Shown here piece after piece: positions 1 to 11,205 of a stretch of 64,000 bases of DNA. Each line of letters opens with the position of its first letter. Position 1 is the stretch's first letter. The notes below the pieces were generated by a model. That model was not told the DNA's origin. It made no database searches and saw only the letters and a list, made by a program, of their open reading frames with translations. A program made the translations under genes and the position numbers. Source of the DNA: Acanthochlamys bracteata (lineage: Eukaryota > Streptophyta > Magnoliopsida > Pandanales > Velloziaceae); assembly GCA_019914995.1 (NCBI GenBank), contig CM034136.1:263270-327269 (forward strand), written 5' to 3'.

Positions 1-608
1 CATCTAATTGTCGTAATACTCGTATACTGTCTTATAATGGCATGATGTGTGCTGACAAGGATGATAATATGCTGTTTCGGCTTTATTGTTTTCTAGTACC
101 CGTTAAGCCAACTAATATTTGTTTTGTGTCTCAAGTGAGACAGAAGTGCATGTATGTTATATACATTATTGAAATAGGAGCCTCTCCACTTATATTGTAA
201 TGAAGATGGAAATTTTAGCTGGCAAATTGTTAAAAACAAAGAGTTATAGAAGGTACTATTTATTAATTATCAGTAGGTTAAAAGTTGAAACTTTCATACT
301 TGTTAAAGAGTTGAAATTCATTTACTTTGCATGGTTTTTGTCTATATCTTTATTTATATCTCTTTTGCCAAATGCATATCTTGAGTTTTTTTCCCGAGTC
401 TTAGTTACTTACCAAATTTTCTTAGGCATGATCTTTCTCAGAAGAGTTTGAACTGCGATACCATTTAGTGGCAGTCTCAGCTTCACTCGTTGCTCTTTCA
501 TTAAATACTTGTCATACTTTTACTTTTCATAGTTACGTATTTCATCTTAAATGGCATTGAGGTGTTGTACCTTCCGTGATGCTCATGTGATTGCTTTATT
601 GCCTCCAG
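1..608 (+). other. Intron of the SMARCAL1-like gene
   Basis: T-rich, non-coding sequence upstream of the first recognisable exon at 609, ending in a normal acceptor (CTCCAG, about 603-608). I found no segment matching the expected preceding helicase sequence. The ORF at 200-451 has no family resemblance and is taken as chance. Confidence 0.6.
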
Positions 609-2667
609 ATCTACAATGACTCTGCACAAGCTAAGATCCCGGCTGTTCTGGATTACTTGGAAACTGTCATTGAGGTATTTTTCTATTCAAGTTATATCGC
701 CTATAATTATAGTATGAGACTCTCCTGTATTGAGTCTTAAAGTTCAGAGCATACTGTTTTCCATTTTTTGGAATTGTATGTATAGTGATTTGATTTTCTC
801 TTGAAGTACATGTGTTGGACTGGAATTCATTTTGAGTCATCCATCTTATGTTCATATAGTGAATTATTGCCACCTTCACTTAGTCATACACTTAATTTAC
901 CTTGCCATATTTCTCAGTTGATGGATTGTATCTATGACTGTTAGCTCGTAAGTGATGCTTCCATGATGAAATAATCTCAAACTTATAATTTGGAGTAATC
1001 CAGCATTTGTAATTCAATTTAATTTCTCAAGTCTTACTTATTTTTACAGGAACATTCTCTTCTCTTCTCTACTATAACATCTTTAACCATCCTCTTAGTT
1101 CACACAAGCAAAAAGGATATCTTCCCTAGTTGTTCATTGAAATTTGAGAGAGAATCAACACCTGCTCTTCTCTGGATTCAGAGCTAAACCACGGGCCATC
1201 TAGACATAATGTGGACAGATTTATTAACTGTACTGACCATTAGTAAAATCACCTTATCTTTATGTGATATTCGTCCTCAAATTGTAACTATAATTGCAAT
1301 GTCTTGAATGCTGCTTCTCTGATAGTTTGAACAAAGACGTATGCTGCTTCTCTGATAGTTGAACAAAGACGATTCTCAAACTTTTGCAGGCAGATTGCAA
1401 ATTTTTGATATTTGCACATCATCAACCAATGATTGAATCGATTCATGAGTATCTCCTTGTAAGATATCTTTGTCTTATAAGTTCTTTCTTTGATTTGATT
1501 TTATTCCCATTGTCAACTGCTTATTTGCATGCAGAAGAAGAAAGTTGGCTGTATAAGAATTGATGGTCGCACTCCAGCTTCTTCAAGACAAGCTATGGTC
1601 AACGATTTTCAGGAGAAAGATGGCATCAAGGCTGCAGTGGTAGTACCTGTCCACTATTGTGCTTTTGTGCTGCTATCAATTTTTTGCCTGTGTGTTTTAC
1701 AATCTAGTTCTCATTTTTTTTTGCATTTATGGAATAAGTTAACTCGATTGTTTTGTGCAGCTCTCCATCAAAGCTGGAGGGGTTGGATTGACTCTTACAG
1801 CGGCGAGTACTGTTATTTTTGCTGAACTATCTTGGACACCAGGTGATATTATTCAAGCTGAAGATCGTGCTCATCGGATCGGTCAGGTATGAGAATGGTT
1901 TCTTTCAGAAAAGTTGCAGATTATTCTGAATGCCAAATACACACTTCCCATAAACAGTGCTATTATATTCCCTATATTCTTGACTGCTTTTGTTATCTGA
2001 TATCTATTGTTATAATGTCTTCTCAGGTGTCATCAGTTAACATATACTACCTACTTGCTAATGACACGGTTGATGACATAATATGGTCAGTCTTTTTTTT
2101 TTCTTCCTCTCCCATTTGTAATTATATGTGTATGATTTCAGCCTCAGAAAGTTCTTATGAATCAACTGTTTATGCAGGGATGTTGTCCAGAGCAAGCTGG
2201 AGAACTTGGGCCAGGTTCTCTCTACTAGAACTCTTCACAGTTTTTGTTCAACTTCTTTTTGTAGAGGTGTTCGAGTGTTGATCATCCTTGACCTGTTGCT
2301 TATGATTCTCGACTGTAAAATGCTTAATAAAATAAGACATAATAGTGAGATCAGTTTGTCAAAATAATTTGCCTTTGTGATTTTCTACAGAATATATTGG
2401 GTGATAGTTTCAAAGTATGTAATGTTCCTCATATAGCTTGACCTATAATTTGTGATGCAGATGCTAGATGGAGCAGAGAGAACTCTCCAAGTGTCTTCAA
2501 GCCAAACCCCTAGTCCTGTGAAGGTTTCCCAGGGTCAACAACCCAAGAACAGCCCTGCGAAGCAACCCAACAACAGCCCTGCGAAGCAATTGTCTATTGA
2601 TCGCTTCCTGAAAAGGTGTAGGGATGCCTCGGAAGATATACCCACATCTAAAAAACATGCAGACTGA
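609..2667 (+). CDS. CHR18-like: SMARCAL1/CHR18-like SNF2 annealing helicase, 3' part
   Basis: C-terminal 222 residues of an SNF2-family ATPase; the 5' part lies outside the window. Exons 609-674, 1390-1458, 1535-1639, 1761-1886, 2027-2085, 2178-2214 and 2461-2667 join in frame with GT-AG borders. The product spans helicase lobe 2: [13 protein letters not shown], then [16 protein letters not shown] (motif V), then [10 protein letters not shown] (motif VI with the arginine finger), then [21 protein letters not shown]. This order and spacing fit the SMARCAL1/ZRANB3 subgroup and Arabidopsis CHR18. Known family members rewind RPA-coated forks and remodel stalled replication forks in the nucleus; that role is inferred here. 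After the ATPase comes a Ser/Pro/Gln tail with a duplicated NSPAKQ unit and the terminal [11 protein letters not shown], which resembles a degenerate PCNA-binding box. Stop TGA at 2665-2667. Confidence 0.9.
1308..1371 (+). repeat. 32-bp direct repeat inside an intron
   Basis: Two head-to-tail copies (1308-1339 and 1341-1371) differing by one deleted T. Both read ATGCTGCTTCTCTGATAG followed by TTGAACAAAGACG. They lie just upstream of the acceptor of the exon at 1390. This looks like a recent local slippage duplication with no evident function. Confidence 0.85.
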
Positions 2668-3186
2668 GCCATTTTTGTAATTGAATGTATATAATATGCA
2701 TAGCCTTGTGTGTACCCCTAAAGCTGTATATATGTTGTAATAGTTTATAGCCTTGAACTTGTAAGTTTTTTTGTATACAATGTTGACACACGATATTGGT
2801 GCATTATGAATTAATTGTAGGAAAGAGAGTCTTTGATAGTAGTTGCAGGAATTACCATGTTGCAGGGAAGCTTGATTTGCAATACTTTAATGGCTTTTGT
2901 TGTGTTGTAGTACTCAAAGGAGTTGCTGAATTCTTTAACTATGTATTTATACACAAGTGTTGCTGCTTCTTGCTTGGGTTGGGTGAGTATGGATGTTCGT
3001 GTTTCTGAAGTGTGAATCTAAACTTCTACAGAATTTGTTAACTCTGATGATTATCTTCTGTGTTTGTTGAAGTTAAACAAATTTTATAAAAAGAAAATTC
3101 ACAGAAATTCGCGTAGCAAGAAACGTTATTTGTGCTTGTGCTGTTGTAATGATATTCTTATAAAAAAAGAATATCAATTCTAACTA
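2668..3186. other. 3' UTR of the helicase gene and spacer
   Basis: T-rich sequence after the helicase stop, with TGTATATAAT and TTGTAA stretches typical of plant 3' ends. No further coding exon recognised. The ORF at 2796-3008 lacks any family signature. A short A-run near 3162-3169 lies just 3' of the minus-strand tRNA and would read as a Pol III T-run terminator. Confidence 0.5.
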
Positions 3187-3258
3187 AGGGCCCAACCGGG
3201 TTCGAACCGGTGACCTATTGATCTGCAGTCAATTGCTCTACCACTGAGCTATGGACCC
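3187..3258 (-). tRNA. tRNA-Cys (anticodon GCA)
   Basis: On the minus strand the sequence begins GGGTCCATAGCTCAGTGGTA and ends with the T-arm GGTTCGAACC. The 7-bp acceptor stem pairs GGGTCCA with TGGGCCC. The anticodon loop is CTGCAGA between ATTGA and TCAAT, giving GCA (Cys). The discriminator base is T (U), as usual for tRNA-Cys. The A box lies in the D arm (TAGCTCAGTGG) and the B box is GGTTCGAACC. There is no intron and CCA is not encoded. The sequence is of the nuclear plant type rather than the organellar trnC type. A run of T's about 17-25 bases downstream on the minus strand can terminate Pol III. Confidence 0.97.
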
Positions 3259-3804
3259 AACGTTTTTCAAACAACTCATATTTTCTTTCTAAAACTGAAG
3301 TTGGGAGCAGTAAGATTCATTTCTTTTTGGTAACTATGGTTTTGAAATTGCGAGCAGTAAGGATGTATTTTTTTTACACAAAAGTACTTAAATGGTTTCA
3401 TATATTCTTTTATAATAATTTATATTTATGACTTATATTTTTAAAAATTTTAAAAATACTCCCTAAATGTGTGCAGTCAAAGTTCAACGATTCAAAAAAA
3501 TCAAGTGAACTCACATGCAACTTTAAAACCATAGTTATCTTATCTGACCTGACACGAACATCGACACAGAAGTTTCTTTAAATAGTTTTGTAAATGGGCC
3601 AGAAGAACCCAAAGAAATTTTGTGGGTTGGGCTTTTGCTTGTGTTTCTTAAAAAAAGAACATGATGGATTTAAGAAATTGTGTGAAGCAGAGTATTAGCC
3701 ATTTAAGAATTGTATTCCACAGTAGTAACAAAATAATCGTGTAAAAATGTTTCAGAAGCTAAAAGCTGTTGATCAGAAAACTTTTTATCAGCTGCTGCAT
3801 TTGA
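3259..3804. other. Spacer between tRNA-Cys and the CHUP1-like gene
   Basis: AT-rich spacer that also covers the 3' end of the minus-strand CHUP1-like transcript. It holds GGGCC and TGGGC words near 3597-3630. No further gene seen. Confidence 0.5.
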
Positions 3805-6461
3805 TCAAGATGGTTTGATGCCGGAAAGAACTTGATCATGATCTCTTGAACTATCGTTCCGGCGATGATTCGCCGATTGAACTCTCTTCCTCAGGTCCTC
3901 AAGTGCACACATTGCTTCAGAGTCTAGACCACCAGCAAACTGCATTACCACAAATCAAAACAAAAACTTCTTTCAATCATCAACCAACGTGCTATGTTTT
4001 TATGTTGCTGACAAAAAACACCTATCACAAATTAAATTTTAGATGGTTGTAATAGTTTCTGGTTACCATGAAACTGCCTAGCTTTTTGAAATTTTGGCTG
4101 AATTCGTTCCTAGGATAAGTTTTCATGTCCAGAATATCATGGTTTTTGTACGAAAGATGCAATGATTTTAGCAGTGGATGAAGATAACTTGAAGTAGCAG
4201 GAAGGCATTATCATGGTGTTTAATTTCCTGAAACTTCTGTAACTTGCCTGATGAGTTCGGTACGCGAAACGTATGCCCTGGATGAGAAGAGCTTCCTGTG
4301 CTGATTCCTTTTCACTACGCCGAACACTGCTAAGTTCTACTGATATTCTTTTTAAGTAAACTTTTGCAAGCTTTACTGAAGCAACTTTGATCTAGTACAA
4401 AGAAGACAGAAACAATGGTCAATGTGATGAAGTTAGGATTCTTTTCAAAACTAATTAGCAACGAAAAGAGTATCATTTCAGAACTACTAATAAACAATGT
4501 GTAACTAAATCTTTACTAACAGTCAGTTTAGCTCAACACACATGTTGTATGAATGTGAACAATGGATCTCTAATTCAAACGAATGCATTATACCATAGCT
4601 TCTACAAACTTTAGTTAAGCTATCTTGATCTGCAAACATTTAGTAAGAACTCTTCAACTATCTGAAACTTCACATAATGAGGAATGAAGGCAGAACATAT
4701 ACCTTCCTGATCATTCCAGTATCAAGCATCCAATCTGTTGGGATTTTGTTTTCTTTATACGAAATTGTCGCTGCAGCTCTCAAGCTTGTCAATCTCTGTA
4801 TGCTTTGCTCCAACCTTAACCATCACAAGATTGTAATCAGAAAGAAGAGCTAAAGCATAGTGGAGTTATATGTATGATTGTTATGATTTGATCAAGAGAG
4901 TAAATATTTTCTCTGGTACTTCACTAGTAAGTTGGTGATCTTCTTCAAAGCTGCCTCACAAGGTAAGCAGGCATCATCCTCGAAAGAAGAAGCTTCGTTT
5001 GCTATCCGTTTCAGAGCACGGTACTCAAAAGCGGCTTCACGCAATGCATCAGCTTTCTTCTCCGGCCAGTTGAAGTGCTTCAGAACAGCTCTCTCATCTA
5101 CCTGTTGATTTTCAAAACAAACTAGTCATCAATAGGAACATATCATCAGAGATATATCCATATATGGCTTTGTTTCATTTTCGCGACAATTTACCAAAGT
5201 TGATAGCTCCTGATCGATCCAATCAACGAATATGAGGACATCTTCAATGTCGCTATACGCAGCGGAATTAACTCTCTCTATCAGGCGTCTTATGAAATCT
5301 CCTTTCGCTTCCGCATCCGCTTTAATCTATTACAGTCAAGAAAACAGAAAACTTCTGAAAGGAAATGTGCAGAAATGTTTTATGAAATAATTTGCAATGA
5401 AGGATAACAAAATACTTACAGCTAAAAGGTAAGAAGATTTATTCTGTATCTCTCCGACGATGCTGCTGTGCGCATTGTTAGGCAGGTTTCCTTTCACAAG
5501 AGGAACCTTTCTGCTATCTGTCTTTGTCAACGAATGGTACAACTCCACAAGTGTGGTAGCCCTCTGCATTGGGTTTGCTCTTACAGCATGAGATGGTGGA
5601 GGTGGCGGCGGAGGCGGTGGTGGAGGAAACCAACTGTGATTCGAATCCTTCACTTGAGCTACATCTGGTGCTTTGATTCTTGATTGAGTTCCAAAGGCGT
5701 CATCAATATTTGTAGAATCCAGGAGTGCTTGAGTTCTTGAAGCATCTAGCTTGTTGGCAATGCTAATAATTCTCTGCTTGCTATTAGCAGATACCTGCAA
5801 TATTCGTTCAGGCTTTAAAAACAAACACATAGACAACAATGGAACAGTAGCACTATTCGAAACTTGAATCAGAGAAATATTTTACCTGATTCAACTTCTC
5901 AAGTGCTAAAATCTTTGATTCAGTGGCTACAAGACTGTCTCTAAGCTGCTTGTTCTTCAATTCAAGCTCTGCATTACAACTCTTCACCTTCTCCAACTCG
6001 TCTTTCAATCTAACCATCTCGGTTTGCAGCTCCTTCACTTTTCCTTCACTTGCATCAACCCTCCCCTGCAACTCCTTCACCTTCAAATCCCTCTCCCCTA
6101 CTGCTCCTGCTGCTGTAGGTGCTGGTGCTACAACTCTACAACTAGAATCCAATCTCCGGCGAAACTTCGCGTACTGTTCCGAAGCTCTAGTAGTAGCGCT
6201 ATGCCTTCGTCCAGAACTAATATTCTTGAACTCTTCAATATCTCCGTCTCTTGGTGCACCACTACCAACTATGTCAAGAACAGGTTTTCTTGATTTCAAA
6301 CTACCATTTGATTCTACTGCTGCTGCTGCTAATAACTGTTTCCGTATCTGTTTCGATACAAGAAAGCTTCCGTTGTTGGATTCTTCCGTAGTTCTTGATG
6401 AAACTCTGCTTCTTGAAACTTTGTTATAATCAACTACTGATGGTGATAACTCTTGCTTCAT
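3805..6461 (-). CDS. CHUP1-like actin-associated coiled-coil protein (CHUP1/IPGA1 family)
   Basis: Seven exons on the minus strand: 6461-5886, 5794-5420, 5326-5195, 5101-4920, 4814-4703, 4391-4248 and 3939-3805, giving 551 aa. The N-terminus is Ser/Arg-rich. Residues about 125-192 form a heptad-like coiled coil (VKELQTEMVRLKDELEKVK). Residues 249-259 are eleven consecutive prolines, a profilin or SH3-type ligand. Residues about 275-551 are the conserved CHUP1 C-terminal domain, with motifs RRLIERVNSAAYSDIEDVL, FVDWIDQELSTLVDERAVLK, KIPTDWMLDTGM and a terminal HQFAGGLDSEAM. CHUP1 tethers chloroplasts and builds short actin filaments; IPGA1 acts on cortical microtubules. This protein lacks the hydrophobic N-terminal envelope anchor of CHUP1, so a chloroplast location is not implied. 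It resembles the shorter Arabidopsis At1g48280-type relatives. The intron between exons 6 and 7 has a GC donor (CAG|GCAAGT). Confidence 0.93.
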
Positions 6462-8395
6462 TATTGAAACCTTTTGAGAAGTAATTTTTCTTCGATTGTT
6501 TCTTCTAACTTCTCAGAGTTCCATGATTGTTGAATGGAATGTTGAAGAAGAAGAAGAAGAAGACATGAGAGACCTGCTAGGAAGGCGGACGACGGGAGTC
6601 ATGTGAAAGGAAAAAGCCAGTTGTTATTGTTGTTGTCCAAAGTTTGGCAATGATTAGAAAAGAATATATCCATGCAAATAATTTCTTTTTTAAATTCACT
6701 TAGTTATGTATTTATGTGAATAAATTTGAGAAATATTATTAATAGAGCCGTTTTTCATTCCATTTCAAAAAAATAATATTTTAATTTTTCAGTTCACGAT
6801 TTCGATAAACATTTTATAATATTTTAATAAAATTTATTTAAAATTTAAAAAGTATAAAAAATTTTATGTAGTAATATCTTATTTTTATTTTATTTTTTTA
6901 GATAAAAGTAAATCTCTTTTTCTAAAATATTACAAAATTATCTTTCGTTCTAAAAAAATATTTTTTAAAAGTACTTTTAAATGGCATAAAAAACTATGCA
7001 ACTATATATATAAAGGTTTTTATACAACTGGAAATTAATTTTCTAAAAAATAATATTTTTTTAAATAAATTATTAAAAATATATAATTATAAAAAATAAA
7101 TTGAAGTCATCTCAAATTAACTTTGAAAAGAACACCACCTTACTCATATGCAATAATGTTTCTTTCCCATGTACAAGAATAGAACTTCATGGGTTGCTCT
7201 TTCAAAGATGATAATTAAAATTTTGCCCTAATACATAAGTCCAGATGTCTATCATTCATATAATTATGTGAATCTTTAAACTCCACACTAATTAATTGTA
7301 GTGAAGTGGAAGGTTGACCAAAAAGTCAATATTGAATATAGTTCAACAACCTCTGACTATAGGAACGTTTGTAATAAAATATATTTTAAAAATTTGTTAG
7401 TTTAAATTTTTATTTTAAAAAATAATAAAAATTATATATATATAAATATTTTACAGTGTACAAGTTTTCTATATTTTTAAATTTTAAAAAAAATTTGTAA
7501 AATACGGTAAAAAGTTTATTGAGAAATACGAAATGCTTATTTGAAATGATAAGCAATTCAAATAGAATTCCAAACTTTCACTACAACTAATTATTTGCCA
7601 TTATAAATATGCTATTCAAAATTTGATCATTAGTGTATTAGATTTGCAGAATAATCACATGTGCATTGCCTAATTAAAAGTATGAGATTTTCCAATCTCA
7701 TACCCTATTGAGAGCTCTTTATGAATTATATAAATCAATAATTCACCTAACTATCTTGAACTAATGAACAACTGCATTATATATACTATGCTTCAACATG
7801 TTTCAATTAATTAATTAGATAGTTTTTTGTCAAATTTTCTTAAGGGGATGTCCGGAACTCCACTTACTCTCTCAAAATTTAGAGTTTCGAAAAGCTCACT
7901 TGTTTCAGTTATTTATTAAACTCAATTTTTTATCAAATTTTCTACTTCTAAAAATTAAAATTTTAAATTAAAACCTATTTTCAAAATCATTTCTAATACA
8001 AGTAAACACACAAACTAAATTTCTTTTCCAACTTTATTTTTTAAGTAAGTCATTTTAATAAATTTAGTTCTGAAAATTCAGTTCATATCAAAACAAAGCT
8101 CACCCTTAATAAAATCTATCAAAAGCAACATTTAATTTCTTAGGATTTCCAAATATTTCATATTCAAGTACAATAATGAAAGCATGCTTTACATAAAGAC
8201 AAACCTAGAAAGAAACACCGCAAATAAAACCATATTAATCTATAAGATTGGAATGTTTCAACTACCAATTATATCAATGAATGAGAAGCTAACTAGCCGG
8301 CTAGAGTTTATAGATCCAGAGTACTATATGTAGTATCTATTAATAATTTATAAAATTTTAAAAATTAAATAATATAAAAACTTGTATATAATACA

Positions 8396-8438
<43 letters not shown>

Positions 8439-9723
8439 GGCCGGAGTGACTTTCAAATTTAATCTTTACCGTTAAATCTGAAGAACTATGAGTTAGAAAC
8501 TTATTTATAAATTTTTAGCTCAATCGGAATACGAGTTAACCTCCATCTAATTATTTGATCAAGATAACAGAAAGTAAGAAAACTTAAAAATATATATGTT
8601 GTATCATTCCGGCCATAAATCAGAAAAAGAGTGTCCGAAAATACTTTTAAAAAGAGAGTGCCTATATCCCTCCCATATATATAATTAATTTTTTCAAAAT
8701 ATTAAACTTACTTTTTAAAATTTTAAAATACTTTCTACTTTTAGAAAATTAGTTAATAAGCACTTCTAAATATCATCATAATATACAAAGGCATAAAAGA
8801 TGATTTTTTTAGTTTAATTTATTTTTTATAAAAACTGTCAGTTGTAAAAAAATTAAAGGATTAGATAAGTTTTTTATTATAATCTTTTGTCTCCAAAGAC
8901 CTAGGGAGTTTATATAGGATCATGGTCACAATCAAAAACTATAGGATCAATTCTCTATCAAGTGATTTTTATATTCTTGTTCATGATTTGATTTGATTGA
9001 TATGTATATGATGATGACATCGAATGTTTTGTGATGTTGAGATTAATGTTTAGAAATGCAAATATTCATATTTTATTTGTAACAATCTTTGATTGAGAAA
9101 AGTAAACATTATTTAGTTTTGAAAATTTTGTTGAAATAAAACTATGGAAGTATTTCCAATAAAATACCTCTAGAGTTATTATCATTACTAAATTAAAAAG
9201 ATTAAGAGAACTATTGCTTTAAGTGCTTATTATTTTATATAACTACTTCATATTTTTTATTAGACTTTATAAATAGTTTATAAAAATGTTCTGAAATATT
9301 TTTAATATACAAAAATTATATATCATAATATATTATATATATATATAATTTTTATTATTTTTAGGTCAAAAAATTAAAATTTTTAAAATTTTTTTTAATA
9401 TATTGTATTTTAAAAAATTATTTATAAATACTCTTAATTCTTAAGGACTGTGTTGTTCTGTATTACAAACTTTATTTTTTTCAAATTCATTTTCAGTATA
9501 AAATAAATTTTTCTATCAAAAAACTTTTTTTAAATTGAAGTTTAAAATTTACTATTAATACAAAATAATATAAAATTTTATTTTTATTAAATATTTTAAA
9601 TTTCAATTTAATTTTTTTAACTTACTTTTTTAATTTTAAGTTTACTTCAAGATAAACACAATCTAACTGCAGGAGGCTTTACCTTCAGTTGCTTGTTTGA
9701 AGACTTCAAACAACCACTTGAAT
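6462..9723. other. AT-rich intergenic DNA
   Basis: Contains the 5' leader and promoter region of the minus-strand CHUP1-like gene (a GAA microsatellite near 6546-6563 is probably in the leader). About 3 kb of A/T-rich sequence follows, with TTTTAAAA words and no recognisable coding region. A TA microsatellite lies at 8402-8435. Confidence 0.6.
8402..8435. repeat. (TA)n microsatellite
   Basis: About 17 uninterrupted AT/TA dinucleotides in intergenic DNA, likely to vary in length between individuals. Confidence 0.95.
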
Positions 9724-10467
9724 CATGGTTGTTAAAATTCGATTTAAATCTTAAAATCTTACGATTTTACATCAACAAAACGATCCTACTTGATACAAGA
9801 TTCCGGTTTTCTTCAAATCTGTAAGATCTCGATCTTAATCCTAAAATCCTTAAGATTCCGATTTTACTTGCGATCTTAGGATTTTAGTTTATAAAAAATT
9901 TTCATGAATCAGAAGAACTCTCGAGGATTTTGAGTGAAGCTGAAATAGCTAAAGAAGATCAGTCGTTCGTTTGTAACGGGTGCGATTGTGTTTGGTTTAT
10001 TTCGTGAGAAGTTTATTATGAGAGTAAAATATTTTTTGTATGGTAGTGTTTTGAGTTATATTTTTTCTATTTATTTGAGACGATAAAGACGGATTGCTTG
10101 ATTACATAAAAAATTAGATTTTCTAAATATGGTATAATTATATAAGTTTACATTTACAAATAATAACATAATATATAAAAATATTGTGATAATGAGCTAA
10201 ATGAATATAAAAATTATTAATAATATAGTTTATCTGAACTACAAATATGAACATTATTAATTTATTACATTAAGATGAAATATAAAAAAATTATGTATTT
10301 AATTTTCAGTAATTTTAATAAGTACTATCTAAATTTTTTTAAATATTAAATAAATTTATAAAAAAATTATTGATAAGTAAGATTTTACGATCTTACTTAA
10401 ATTCCCAATTTTACGATCCTGCACAAGCAAAACGATCCTACATAAAATTCTGATCATGACAATCTTG
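9724..10467. mobile_element. Non-autonomous hAT-like element, family B (744 bp)
   Basis: Flanked by identical 8-bp direct repeats ACTTGAAT (9716-9723 and 10468-10475), the target duplication size of hAT transposons. The left end reads CATGGTTGTTA and the inverted right end CAAGATTGTCA, so the termini are imperfect inverted repeats starting with CA. Subterminal regions carry many copies of a short motif, CGATCCTAC, CGATCTTA or CGATTTTAC, on both sides (9750-9890 and 10380-10445). This resembles the repeated transposase-binding sites of hAT elements. The centre is AT-rich with no transposase frame, so it depended on a transposase supplied elsewhere. The superfamily call rests on target-site size and termini. 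Confidence 0.72.
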
Positions 10468-10475
10468 ACTTGAAT

Positions 10476-11205
10476 GTATTGAGTCTGTCCAAAATATATT
10501 GGTCAATTTCTGATTAGCATCAACTTGAATTGCTGAATAAATTATCTTGGGTCTTCAGTAGCCTTCTTCGGTAAGTAATGAATAACTGCATAATAATCAG
10601 TACGCTTCATTTCATGCTCTCTAACCTTGGTTAATTGATACCTGAAGTCCACATTTGTGAAAGGAAATACACAATGTCCTCCAGCTGTGGTAGGCAAGAA
10701 ATCCAAGATATATTTAAAAATTCTGCTAAAAATTTTGAAAACCAAATATAGAATTTTGATAAGGTCCATTTACTTGGTAAAGCAGTTATAAAAAATTTTC
10801 CCCAAATATTCACACATGCAATTCACAACCAAAACAAATACTAATTATTTCACCCAAAAAACATTCCTAAATTTGAAACAAGATGAGAATTAAACACCAC
10901 TACACAAAATGCACCTGAGGAGCTGAAGAGGATGGCAATACCAAGCAGCTCATTAACTGAAAAAATATGATTTTTTTTTTTTTCCATTCAAGAACAAATA
11001 CTTTAATAGGTAATTATATATATATTATTTTTTATTTAAAAAAATTAAACTTTTTTTTTCTAAATAGTACTAAAATAAGCTTTTTTTAAGCATTTAACGA
11101 ATGACCCATATAGTTCATAAGAAAAGCCAATTAATGCTTTATTAATTTTCCTTCAGATACAAATTTTGTCATCTTTAAATACCAGATATAATTTCTGGTT
11201 TGCTA
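10476..11205. other. Spacer downstream of the ABCB gene, with an orphan coding-like ORF
   Basis: Includes the 3' UTR of the minus-strand ABCB gene. A minus-strand ORF at 10542-10769 ends in a polar stretch (KVREHEMKRTDYYAVI) that reads more like protein than its surroundings, but I recognise no family and no neighbouring exon. It may be a gene fragment or chance. The rest is A/T-rich, with T-runs near 10970. Confidence 0.4.

Noticed and set aside
200..451. Plus-strand ORF (83 aa)
   Set aside because: Hydrophobic chance frame inside an intron of the helicase gene.
3187..3258. tRNA-Cys as evidence of inserted organellar DNA
   Set aside because: The sequence is of the nuclear type, and flanking DNA shows no plastid or mitochondrial gene sequence.
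5923..6429. Long plus-strand ORF (168 aa)
   Set aside because: Antisense to exon 1 of the CHUP1-like gene; Leu/Ser-rich shadow of the coiled coil, with no family features.
10542..10769. Minus-strand ORF ending with a polar protein-like stretch
   Set aside because: No recognised family, no splice partners, and the N-terminal half looks random. Kept only as a note in the spacer entry.
6462..11205. Search for a retrotransposon in the long AT-rich spacer
   Set aside because: No LTR pair, primer-binding site or reverse-transcriptase frame seen; only the hAT-like element is supported.
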